Part shown: positions 48,957-59,071 of the stretch, piece after piece | Layout of the letters: every line of letters starts with the position of its first letter | How positions within the stretch are numbered: the first letter of the stretch is position 1 | Assembly (NCBI GenBank): GCA_949316235.1 | Contig: OX438742.1 | Span: 14,321,315-14,385,314 of the forward strand | Direction: 5' to 3' | Length of the DNA: 64,000 nucleotides | Source: Oegoconia quadripuncta | Taxonomy: Eukaryota > Arthropoda > Insecta > Lepidoptera > Autostichidae | Program-made: the position numbers and the translations under genes | The notes under the pieces: model-generated | Told to the model about the DNA's origin: nothing | What the model saw: the letters and a program-made list of their open reading frames with translations, nothing else | Database searches by the model: none

Positions 48957-50521
48957 AAAAAACTTTTATTAAAAAACTTTTATTAAAATATAAAAACGTT
49001 TTCAAATCGGTTCAATCATTTTGGGACTACGATGCCATAGACAAATACACAGAGAGACATAGGCCTCAAACTTATGAATGAATTTATTAAGACTCTTTCG
49101 TGTAAGGAGAACCAGATTTTTTCAATATCAATTTTAAATCTATATATTGAAGTACTTTCATCAGTGCTTTATGATATTTGTAAACAGTCTTCTGAATTAC
49201 TTTGTTTTACATAAGTGTTCTCTTTTTGTAATAATGTAATTTCAAAGTTATTTTTATTATATTCGACCCATTCTCACTAGTTATCGAATATAAAGTTGCT
49301 CAGATATATTTGGTATTTGTGTAGGTAATATGATCTGTATAACCCGTAATTACATTACAGGTTAATTCCATGTTATAATCTATACCACAAAATACTTTGA
49401 CAGTCCATTACCCGATAGTGAATAACAGGTTAACTAACTTAAATAACTCTCACAGGCTCTGCTCGTAATACTGTCAATGACAATCATTGTGAGTGGCCCA
49501 ACTCAATTATTTCCGGACTAGCTAATAGGCAATCGATTAAAGCCGCTTACATATTGTCACGTGGCTGTCGAATATTGCCTGTGCGCTCACATTGCGTTGC
49601 TTTATGTGCTGCCAGAGGCACTGCTAGCTGACAGATGCACGTATACACCTAGCAGTGTTTCGATTGAATGAAAACGCCACCAATTTGGGGAAAATATAGT
49701 TTCCGGCCGAAATTGGAAATTGCATTGCTAGCAGTTTTTGAGGTTTTAACTTTTATTTTTTTATACATATTTCTGTAGCGCTTGCCATGATGACACTTGA
49801 TTAAAATCTATTAGTTTAGATACCTAAAATAGGACTGTAGACTCAACCAGTCGACGATTTACAGACGACAGGTCACAATTCTTATTTCGCTCTTCTGAAG
49901 AAAATGGGTAACTGAGCTTTAGGAACTCGAGTCAACACAACTTGAAGTTAAAACAAAACTGGCGGACAAGCAGCTCTCAAGATGTACCATCATTCCGCTT
50001 CGGTTCTTAAGAGCTGCGACGCCCCTCGACAATACCGTCAAAAATAATGGTCATTCCTTTTGTAATCACGACAGGTGCCATATACTTCATCTTACATTAG
50101 TTATTATATTAATAATTGAAGTAATCTCTTTATTGTTTGTTGTTACACGAAAATAGCAATTTAGTAGACCATTTTGTTTGTGGAAATTGGTGCTTGTACT
50201 AAGCTATGTATCCTTGTGTCACCTGTCAAATCACCAGGCTCTCCAACTATGAAGTGTTGTACGAACAGTATTATAGAAAACATTACAAAACAGATCTAAA
50301 CTTAATCTAATTATGCTGCAAATAATGCATATTGATAGTATATTATATTATGTTATGTGTGTTGAATGTTGTGAAAGTGTGTGTATGTTTGCTTGTGTAT
50401 TTCGTGTATCTAATATGTCTTGAAAGTGCATAACTCTGCGACAAGGTTTGGGAATAGATTCCAATTTTTATATAATGCGTGGTAGCGACTAAGCATCGGC
50501 TTTGTAGCATGAAAATAAGGT
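48957..50521. other. Unassigned sequence right of the inverted arm
   Basis: 48990-49070 (AATCGGTTCAATCATTTTGG, ACTACGATGCCATAG) is another common lepidopteran repeat motif. No gene is seen. Confidence 0.5.
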
Positions 50522-50609
50522 TTTCATACCTTATCTCCGTGCTACAAGATATACATTATGAATATAAATTCATAATGTATATCTTGTAGCACGGAGATAA
50601 GGTATGAAA
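50522..50609. repeat. 88-bp palindrome (42-bp perfect arms)
   Basis: Arms 50522-50563 and 50568-50609 are exact inverse copies, with a 4-base centre at 50564-50567. The arm starts TTTCATACCTTATCTCCG. Would extrude as a cruciform or fold as a hairpin RNA. Confidence 0.95.
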
Positions 50610-52359
50610 CTACTAACTATAAAGTTACTGAAATTTGTGTTAGGTCAGTAGAAGCCTAAAAAAAATTCTGCATACGTACTTCGCTGACCCCAAAATAAAT
50701 TGGGACCATTGGGATTGATGATGATGATCTAAGATTTTATCTGTTTCCTTTTAATTTAGAGTTTTCAGCCAATTTGCCAACAACTTTTTGGATTCATCTC
50801 TATTACAATAGAATGTTCTCAAAATCCTATTTGCATGATTGTATAATTTGCCTCCTCGAAAGCACACGGAAATTTTACAGGATTGCTATTTGTGTAATTG
50901 CTAACTGTGTAATGTCTTCGTCTGTCAACAATATTGTCATCGTTAACCTGCAATCTAAAGATGGTGGAGAAACATGTATTAAAAGATTGAGCATCTGGAC
51001 ACGCATGGAAACGAGATAGAGCGATATCACACAGTGCGTTGCGGCGTTGCTCGCTGCGTCGTAGATATATGTAGGTCATTACCGCCCGCAATGGTTTGAC
51101 CGGCGTTAGTGAGCGACTTTACGTGGCAATGAACTACGTATATTAACGATGCAACAACGCCGCATCACACCGTATGACATCACTCTTAAGGGACATTCAC
51201 ACCGCTAATCCGGTAAAGAAAATAAGCCCATTACTGTAACTCGTGTCGACTTTGGACCAAGGTCTCCTATTGCGTCGTGATGGGTGGATACAATCCGAGC
51301 AACAATCAGCGAAGATGTTTAAATAAACGTGCTACTTTATCACCGTCATCCGACTGTGCTATTATTAGTTCATAATTTTCACATAAAAGCCACTCATTCG
51401 TATGGACACCGATTGGTGGCCAATGACATTCGTAAACTTGAGCTTGTTTTTGTCGTTTTCGTGAGTTTGAGAGTGTATACCCTTCAACAACGAACCTTCC
51501 AGAAGTTTTTACGCTTTCATCAGATTCAGCAAATTCAGCATTTATGGCAATCCATCGTTATATATGTAGGCTACTACTATTTTCTCCGATATTTGAACTG
51601 TATTTGTTGGTGCAAACCGGCCGTTGAAGGAGATTTACGATGACGGTATTGAGAATTTTGTGACAGAGGAATCCTGTGATAGTTCATGCCGTTTGTTATG
51701 CCGTCATTCGACGGTTGGTGGCAAAGGTACTTTTTCATTTTATGATAGTAACCTACCACAGAATTATAACGGTCATTGGTAAGTAGTATACGTTTCGAAA
51801 CTAAACCTGTTATCTTGTGTGATACAGCAGCTTTTGAAGACTTTTGATAGTCATATAGATTAGGGCGTGTAGATTATAGGTAGTAGATTGATGCGTGAAT
51901 GACTGCACACAGGTACCAATAATTCCGGCTCGTCTTACGGCAATATAAAGTTTTTCTATTATGGTAGTTTCATAACCCGTACATGTTCGTTCAAAGTTCA
52001 GAAAGACCGCTAGTGGATAACTAAATTATCACTGAATCCCAAGATGCAATAGACATGCCTGTCGTGTCGTATGCTCGCTGAATATATAGTTTTAAACAAA
52101 GTTTTACCCTACTTGAACATTTGTTTCAAATATCCACGGGGATGTTAGTGAACACTAGCTCCGCCTTCTATTGTTACCTCCTCTTATCCCAGTCATATCA
52201 ATAACGCTTTCCTTGCATTCACTTGAGAAAGCTATTATCCATAGTGTTAAAATAAATAAATTATAGCTTATTAGCATGGTTCCATTTCAACGTACGAGTT
52301 TGACATTGAAGGCAGTGTCCGAGTAGAGTGAAGCCAACCTTGTCCATTTCAATAATAAC
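50610..52359. other. Unassigned sequence
   Basis: 50650-50735 ends in GATTGATGATGATGAT, resembling an RTE or SINE tail. The fold-back at 51037 is listed separately. No gene is seen. Confidence 0.5.
51037..51168. repeat. Imperfect fold-back element
   Basis: GCGTTGCGGCGTTGC…ATATATGTAGGTCATTACC at 51037-51083 resembles the inverse of 51123-51168 (GAACTACGTATATTAACG, CAACAACGCCGCATCACAC), roughly four bases in five. Probably a MITE. Confidence 0.55.
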
Positions 52360-52569
52360 GACAATTTATTTATTTGAAAACAGTAACAAATAAAGAGATG
52401 AAATTTAAATATAAACTAGAACAACAAGTTTTCGGGTAAATTTTAACCAGGGCAAGACAAGCACCATGAATTTAGATCCTAGAATTTTTCCAATGAGATT
52501 AGCAGTGCTGTGAACAGATGACAAAAAAGCCGGAAGAGCAACAGCCGAAATTTTGCGGGTCCTAATTCC
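52360..52569 (-). mobile_element. 3' end of LINE copy A, cut by the MULE
   Basis: This is the C-terminal coding and 3' UTR end of a non-LTR retrotransposon on the minus strand. The minus translation holds ALPAFLSSVHSTANLIGKIL. The terminal ~60 bases (ACAGTAACAAATAAAGAGAT and flanks on the plus strand) recur at the end of LINE copy C near 59090-59130, which fixes the family's 3' end. The rest of the copy resumes beyond the MULE at 54862. Confidence 0.8.
52562..52569. repeat. Target-site duplication, left copy
   Basis: CTAATTCC directly abuts the left TIR and is repeated directly after the right TIR at 54862-54869. Confidence 0.92.
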
Positions 52570-52759
52570 CCCTTCGGCCACTTCCGAAACCAAAGTTCGA
52601 AACCGGTTTCTAAATAAGAATTTTTTTTCTTCTTTCGAAATTGGTTTCGGTAAAAGAATAATATTTCTTATCTCGAAATTCGTTTCGAGATAAGAATATT
52701 GTTTCGTCTTTCGAAACTATCAAATCTAATTTTATTTCTTCATCTATCTCCATGTTGTT
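52570..52759. repeat. Left terminal inverted repeat of the MULE (190 bp)
   Basis: Begins CCCTTCGGCCACTTCC and is identical to the reverse complement of 54672-54861. It is rich in TTCGAAA/GAAACC blocks and holds an internal palindrome (arms TTCTTATCTCGAAA at 52665-52678 and 52683-52696, TTCG loop). Its inner 34 bases match the transposase C-terminal coding sequence. TIRs are the expected transposase binding and cleavage sites. Confidence 0.96.
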
Positions 52760-52862
52760 TATCAATGTTCAAAGCGAGTGGCCAGTATTATCTATGAAGT
52801 ATTGTGCGTAGTTGTGCATACTACTCATTACTATGATTCCACCCAACTGTATGTCTTATCGA

Positions 52863-53007
52863 TATGTGGTCATACTGATTAATAGTTCAATAGAGATCTG
52901 GTCTATTCGCTATATTGTCCCATCACGATCTAGTCCAACTGAGACTTAGTCTAATGGCGATTTAGTCATAAACACTACCTAGTCATATTGAGATGTGGTC
53001 TTAAAGA
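52863..53007. repeat. Degenerate 16-bp tandem array inside the MULE
   Basis: Nine consecutive units of 16 bases (one of 17) start at 52863, 52879, 52895, 52911, 52927, 52943, 52959, 52976 and 52992. Typical units are GATCTAGTCCAACTGA, GACTTAGTCTAATGGC and GATGTGGTCTTAAAGA. GTC occupies unit positions 7-9 in eight of nine. The array lies between the transposase stop codon and the left TIR. Function is unknown; a subterminal transposase-binding array or a 3' UTR feature are possibilities (inference). Confidence 0.8.
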
Positions 53008-53130
53008 TCCTAACCCTTCGAAACTATCAAATCGTAATCTAATCCTATCTATTTAGATGTATAAGAAGTAAGAATTGAAAGTTAATATATATAATATTTA
53101 TATTTAATTCAAATAGAAAATAAAAAACAT

Positions 53131-54468
53131 TTAATAATGCAATGAAAACGGTGCAATAATTTCAAGGCAATGGCCAACCGTGATTTCTTTTTTTTTAAGC
53201 TGTTGGATTGCTAATTTTATTTCTTCATCTATCTCCATGTAGTTTTTGTTCTTTTTAGTTGCTTTTTTGCAAACGCCAGTTTCATTTTTCAAAACATCCA
53301 GGACTTGAGCTAATGTAGGATTCGTACGCGCAATGAATCTGTTTAATTTGGAGTGCCACCCCTCCAAGTGGTTCGTAGTTCTAATTTCTTCCTCGCTGCA
53401 GCTGCAAACTTTGTGAAAATTGTTTTGCTCAAACCATTGCCTTTTAAAATATTTGTTAAACTTTTGAACTTCTATGGCATTTGGGCTTTTATTCATAACA
53501 TAGTTATATCCTTTAGTAATAAACTGTTGCGGCAAACGGGCTAAGCCTGCACAACGAGCTACGTGTCTCTTTTTGACACTGGAGTTTAAGTTCAGTTTCT
53601 TTGCCTTTCGGAATAATGCCCTGTTAAAATGGAAGTAGCATAACTTTATTTCGATCATTGGAAAGACATCTCTGATTCCTAGCATTGCTGCTTTCTCAAA
53701 ATCCAAAGTAATCTTCTTTGGTTCAAATGATGGAATTTGTGATTTTATTAATCGGAATAATACTTTGTATGTCTCCTTTTTTTTGTTTTCGAGAAAGGCA
53801 AAAATTAAAGGGGTTAATGAAAGAGTATTTTCATCATAGCCGTGTATAGAATATAACTGTTTAAAACATCGTGGGCAAGATTTAAATGTTCCGTCGCAGT
53901 AAATGTGTTTATAATTTGTGATTTTTTGTCTTGCATTTGCTGTGCAAAATACTAATATGCGATTGCCGTCATCAATGAAATCAGCTAAGATCAACTTTTC
54001 AAATTTTCCGGGAACAACTACTTCGCTAGGTAGTGTAAATCTCTGTTTTTTGACACCTAACACTTTGTTGCGTTCGTTGTATAGCCCGCTTTTAACATTA
54101 CTAAAACTTGGCAATTGATCACTTATAACCGTATATCCCAAATTTTCCATATCGGCCATCATATCGTCATATTGTTTTTTTATTGATACAAAGTTAGTAC
54201 TCACTTTTTGTTTTAAATTATCCATGTTTTTAAGATATTCTGTTTTAACAATATCCCCTTTACAGTGACTCTTGTGTTGATTTATTTTTATAATTTCTTT
54301 CTTAGAATTAATAGTAAAGTTACCTTTGCATCCCAAATGTTCTTTTACGCAATAATAAAATGCGTTGCCGCTTTTGTAAATTTTCTTTCTATGGTACTTC
54401 CGCCCTTCGTACAGAGCTGCTACTCCTCCTCTTTTAGTACTTATAAACTCTATTTGTGTTTTATCCAT
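53131..54468 (-). CDS. FLYWCH zinc-finger MULE transposase, intact
   Basis: A single-exon 445-residue protein starting at the first ATG (54468). The open frame extends six codons upstream to a TTG, which I reject as a eukaryotic start. Residues ~8-68 resemble a FLYWCH zinc finger (AFYYC, second Cys seven residues on at C47, H65 and H68), expected to bind DNA at the TIRs. The MULE core follows: YCDGTF with candidate catalytic D192, TLDFEKA with D256, the CxxH pair C277/H280 (LCYFHFNRAL), and TNHLEGWH with E369 as candidate third acidic residue. Excision and integration in the nucleus are the known role of the family. There is no stop or frameshift, and the length is normal for a compact insect MULE. 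The C-terminus is Lys/Glu rich. Residues ~400-420 are duplicated in the element's inverted repeats. Whether it is expressed cannot be seen. Confidence 0.93.
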   Translation of the reverse strand: MDKTQIEFISTKRGGVAALYEGRKYHRKKIYKSGNAFYYCVKEHLGCKGNFTINSKKEIIKINQHKSHCKGDIVKTEYLKNMDNLKQKVSTNFVSIKKQYDDMMADMENLGYTVISDQLPSFSNVKSGLYNERNKVLGVKKQRFTLPSEVVVPGKFEKLILADFIDDGNRILVFCTANARQKITNYKHIYCDGTFKSCPRCFKQLYSIHGYDENTLSLTPLIFAFLENKKKETYKVLFRLIKSQIPSFEPKKITLDFEKAAMLGIRDVFPMIEIKLCYFHFNRALFRKAKKLNLNSSVKKRHVARCAGLARLPQQFITKGYNYVMNKSPNAIEVQKFNKYFKRQWFEQNNFHKVCSCSEEEIRTTNHLEGWHSKLNRFIARTNPTLAQVLDVLKNETGVCKKATKKNKNYMEIDEEIKLAIQQLKKKEITVGHCLEIIAPFSLHY

Positions 54469-54671
54469 TGTATATAGGTACTGCAATTCTGAATACCACG
54501 TAAATGAATGCTATTAAAATAGCTTCGTTGCACTTCCGTACTTTATCAGCACTTGACATTGACTTGACGTATATCATTGATGATAATGGCAATATATGTC
54601 ATTTTAATTAAAAAGGTTTCATATTGTGTTAGTGGATAGTAAATAGCAAAAAAGCAACTAAAAAGAACAAT

Positions 54672-54861
54672 AACAACATGGAGATAGATGAAGAAATAAA
54701 ATTAGATTTGATAGTTTCGAAAGACGAAACAATATTCTTATCTCGAAACGAATTTCGAGATAAGAAATATTATTCTTTTACCGAAACCAATTTCGAAAGA
54801 AGAAAAAAAATTCTTATTTAGAAACCGGTTTCGAACTTTGGTTTCGGAAGTGGCCGAAGGG
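54672..54861. repeat. Right terminal inverted repeat of the MULE (190 bp)
   Basis: Exact inverted copy of 52570-52759. The inner edge continues for another 26 bases as an inverted copy of transposase coding sequence (54646-54705 against 53211-53270, 58 of 60 bases equal). It lies upstream of the transposase gene, so it probably also carries the promoter (inference; no TATA box clearly seen). Confidence 0.96.
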
Positions 54862-54869
54862 CTAATTCC
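54862..54869. repeat. Target-site duplication, right copy
   Basis: CTAATTCC follows the right TIR and continues into ACCATGCCTGATGGG, matching the uninterrupted LINE paralogue near 44219-44241 (ACCATGTCTGGTGGG). Confidence 0.92.
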
Positions 54870-55945
54870 ACCATGCCTGATGGGTTTTAACTGCGATCTA
54901 ATTACATGATCTATTAATAACAATTGTGATTGATGTTTCCAAAACGGCCAACATTGTAGTAGATATGTTACTTTTGGAACGACAGACAAAATTTTAATAA
55001 TGTCAAAGCGTAATGAGAATTTATTTCCAGAAGTCTACTCGAAAAAGAATTGAATTTCAAATTAGATTTTGTATAAAATTTGGAATGGATATGTCAAAGA
55101 TAGCAGAACACAAGAGGCTGAGCGAGTTTTATCAACCAGTTTAATAGTTGGCGCTAATTTCATAAAACTATCGATAATACTGTTTGGGTTTTGTGAAGAC
55201 TCCTGAATGTACAACTCACATTTATCAAAGTTGAGTTCCAGACCTAATGCCTGAAAGTCTAGTGAAAACGTTCTTTTTGTAGATGAATTTTGTAGGTTTG
55301 TTATAACAGTGTGTGGGAATATTTCCGGTATATTTTTATTTACCTTATTCAATAGGGTGTCCCTGTTAACAGAATTAAAGGCATTTTTGACATCTATTTT
55401 TAACAACACCTCTGCTTCTCGATCGGTGGTTAAGAAGGTGCGAAATACACACATCAGCCTCGCAACCACCTTTTGTACCGAAGCCTAATTGAATAGGTTC
55501 AAAAGTATATTTTAATTTTGATAAAATATGCCGAGCAAAAATTTTGGACGCTATGCGACGGAATGTACTCCCCACAGCAATAGGCCTAACATCCCCTTTC
55601 TTTCGTCTTTTTTTGAGAGTGGAATGAGGTGAGCACCGTAAAGAACAGGGATGACATCAGCATTTACCCCACCGGCGAGCATGAGGTTGATCAAACTACA
55701 GATTGCTGGAACCAGCCGAGAACCAGCATCGCCGAGAGAGGGAGCAGTGAGGTCTTTAAGATGCTGCGGAGAGATGCCATCAAGACCTGCCGCTGAACCT
55801 GATTTAAAGGACCTGATTTAACCGCCGAGAGAACGAGGTTTTCCTTCACACGGAGGGGAGACTGAAACGTGTCAGGAGGGTCGAGGAGAAGAGATGTTAG
55901 AGGGTTTGGGGGATGCTTACTCTGCAATGGTATTAAATTGAATTT
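54870..55945 (-). pseudogene. LINE copy A: decayed reverse transcriptase
   Basis: The minus strand encodes scattered pieces of a non-LTR reverse transcriptase in shifting frames. A pre-RT stretch (~55830-55940) ends near SPLRVKENLVLSAVKS. A finger segment follows at ~55600-55810, SGSAAGLDGISPQHLKDL. Then come IQLGFGTKGGCEADV (~55450-55510) and the palm motif LLKIDVKNAFNSVNRDTLL (~55350-55410). Downstream LGLELNFDKCELYI follows too soon: the segment that should contain the (F/Y)xDD catalytic box is missing. The copy has several frameshifts and is dead. It is interrupted downstream by the MULE. The family resembles the group with a PDGMTL...GRALVWD C-terminal domain (see 59086); I do not assign a clade with confidence. 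Confidence 0.85.
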
Positions 55946-58900
55946 ATAAAAATATCTCTTGCATAAATAAATTAAATTGACAGCTTGGATACACTTCGAA
56001 CTAGAAGAGCTGCACACACAGAAAGTTGACAAATGCAGCCTAGCAACCTACGACGCTCTCGCTACTGACAACGCAAGGCGTCTTGGAGATGTCAGGGACA
56101 AATCTTTTGCTTTTTCCAAAAAAATACACCACTGCACTTGCGCACAAACCCACTAATGAAATATGTGTCGTTGCGACCACTGAGCTATCGCATTAGAGCC
56201 ACGGATAGAACGTAACTTGCGGTAAACATTTTAATATTTTTTTTTATTAAAGAATAGTCGACCTCGCGACGTTACTGACAGGTTCAAATACAATAATATT
56301 TTATTAAGATTATTTCAATAATTAAATGTACAACGGAAATGTACAAGCACACGGATTCCCTTTAGCCACCCCCGTTTTTGCACGATGTGTCTTACTCTTC
56401 CAGGTCCACCTTAACCTATTACGTCTAGAAAAAACTTTCAACTTAAATTTTCCGCGCCCTATAATACCTACATAAATTTAATAATATACATATAAAAAGT
56501 TTTATATATTAGTAATAACTTAATATAATATATAATAGTAAAAGCCAAATTATCTGCTTAAGTGCAGAGCCTTTGAATACCGTCACACGGTCACACACCT
56601 TATGTGTTTTATACATTGCGGTGAATGTGTGATGGAATTCCATGAATTGTTCTATCATCACCTTTACGTCTTCGGTCTACCAAGTGCGGGAGAGTTTCGC
56701 ACTAATGCCTTGCTTCTTCGTTCATAATGCAGACTGGTAATATGTAGAACTCCACCAACCGCGTCGGTGTTCTTCGAATATTTCAAACTTTCGATAGTCA
56801 TGTCTAAAGTATAAAAGATAATTCAATGGCAGAAGCAGGAATAATAACTAAAGGAAAATAAAAAAAAAATGTTCCAAGATGTCGCGTTGATCCTCTAAAT
56901 ATTATTACATAATTTACCTACAGATTTCAAATATATAGAACACGGGTCTTTGGGGTTCGTCAGTACTGTTGGTAAACTTTGTTATACTATTTACAAATTA
57001 GTTGCGACGGTTTCGCGTTGGTACATTGTCAGTCTTGCTAGTTTTGTAGTAGTGCAGAGTTTACTAGTTAGTCTAGTTCTCTGCCGCCATTCTCTCATCT
57101 AAACATAACACAGTGCTGCTCTGTTATCTGAATATTCATGATACACGAATACGGAATAAGCCGAAGTTTAAAGGGAAGAATAGGTACGTAACAACTAATT
57201 GATGTGCAACAAATAACTAGCAAGAGGAGAATAGTGATAATACAAACTCAACTATAGCCACTCGTTTAACATCAATATAAATAGTATGTACCTAAAATTT
57301 AGCAATTGATTATGGCGACTAAGTAGGTACACTAGGCGTGATAGTTATTCATACAGGGTTGTTTTAATGATTAATGATAGCATGACGCCATTTAAGCATC
57401 TTGTCTGAACTATCATTTTAGAAACCTTCGGATGGTAGATACAGCTGAAATACCCAGCGTCCTACCACTGATCAAGTAAAATAAATTTGAAGCCGATTAT
57501 ATCTGTACATACATCAACGGTTTGATAATTTATACAAAAAAATTGAGTTATAAATAACTTAGGTACAATTATATTGCATTCAAACGATGTTAAGTCAAAC
57601 ATTGTCAGGATTTTTGGTGTAGGTATATACTACATTCCTGCTATTATCTACATTCCTACACTACATAAAACACAAAAAGGGGTCATTTCACAGAAACCTC
57701 TTACGTTAATTAACCTGAAAATGTTTTGCAAATTTTAGTCACACGCGTGTGCTTGAAATAAATAACTATTAATCTTCATGACATGAGTAACATAATTATT
57801 ATGGACAAGGAGAAAATAAATGACGTGGTGGAAATAATAAAGTGAACAACATAAAAAAACTAATATACATTATACGTCCAGGTTTGATATATAATAGTAA
57901 TATACAAACAAGCTACATATTCAATACCTAGCTCTAAAATGAGTGCTTGCTCGGTTCAAGTAGGTACTCGCTAGATCTCATGAATAACGAATTCCGGTCG
58001 GGTAGGTTTTGCGAATATATGCATTACGGTTTTGGATCAATTTCGCCATTCTATGTGATTTTTCGGTTGCTCCCTCAATAGTCAAATTACCTTTAATACA
58101 TAACAATTTTTCATCATAATATACTTAAACTCAAAATATCCATAGTAAGTAACATGGATTTGGAAAATTGTAACGCAATATCTGCGGAGAATGCGTTATC
58201 GTTACGACGTACTCTTGACTTTAAAGAGGTATTATAAGTATATCGACAGACATATAACAGAGTTGGTAGACATATTATAAGAACTGTACCACAAACCATG
58301 TCACATCGAATTATAATATATGTACTACTGTTAATGTACCTAAAGTAAATAAATACATAAATATCGAAAATCCATATTACAGATGATTCTGTTCGGAAAT
58401 ATTTTTATTCAGAAGTAAGTGACAACTAACACCATCTAGTAGTCTACATCAAAACGGCAAATGACACGTAACTCGACAAAGGAGGATCGTGAAAACATCA
58501 CTAGATGTCATTGTTAGTTGCCTACAGAAAATAATTGTAAAATTATTTTGTAACTACCTCAGCCCGCGGTTTTATTTATTTTTCCGGGAAGTAGTAGATG
58601 TCCTTCTACGTATTGAACTATATATTTGTGTAAATATTGTTAACCCTGTAACGACAAAAATGACTATCGAAAAAATATAATTTCGCATAATTAATATTAA
58701 ATAAGTAGTGTATATAAGTAATATATTATTATTAGACATGGATTTTTTTATATAAAGTAAATCACTTCAATGTGGCCATTTCCTTAAAAAATTAATGTGA
58801 CATAGGTACTTTTACTATTGACACTCACGCGTGCATAGCATCGAAGAATGACAATCCTGGAAGCATTTACCTAAGTCACAAGCGCATATTATATAAATCT

Positions 58901-59071
58901 TGTTTGGAGGCATATTTGTTGTATAATGTATATTTGTATAAGTTAGGGATTAAAGAAAAGTTAAAATATTTAATTTTAATAACAAAGCGCAAATTTGACG
59001 AGCAATAACCAAATACTTATCTGGTAACTGACAATAAAAATTCACGACAATGCTGACAGCTTAGTGTCTTA
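55946..59071. other. Unassigned AT-rich sequence
   Basis: No gene recognised. Inverted scraps ACAACTAACACCATCTAG (58423-58440) and CTAGATGTCATTGTTAGTTG (58500-58519) suggest a small decayed MITE. Confidence 0.5.

Larger units (their letters stand above)
52570..54861 (-). mobile_element. Complete Mutator-like (MULE) DNA transposon with long TIRs
   Basis: A 2,292-bp class II element is bounded by 190-bp terminal inverted repeats (52570-52759 and 54672-54861) that I compared block by block and found identical. It is flanked by the 8-bp direct repeat CTAATTCC, in the usual 8-10 bp range for MULE target duplications. It carries one intact transposase gene on the minus strand. The insertion splits a decayed LINE. 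A related LINE copy at 44208-44250 runs through the equivalent point without interruption, with AATTCC followed by ACCATG, which acts as a paralogous empty site. Identical TIRs and an unbroken ORF imply a recent insertion (inference). Family assignment rests on the FLYWCH plus DDE architecture of the encoded protein. Confidence 0.95.

Noticed and set aside
54469..54486. Upstream extension of the transposase frame (six codons)
   Set aside because: It opens at TTG, not ATG; the first ATG at 54468 lies just before the FLYWCH region and is the better start.
52570..54861. Long inverted repeats taken as a casposon or viral element
   Set aside because: The encoded protein is a FLYWCH/DDE MULE transposase with an 8-bp TSD, and no polymerase or capsid gene is present.
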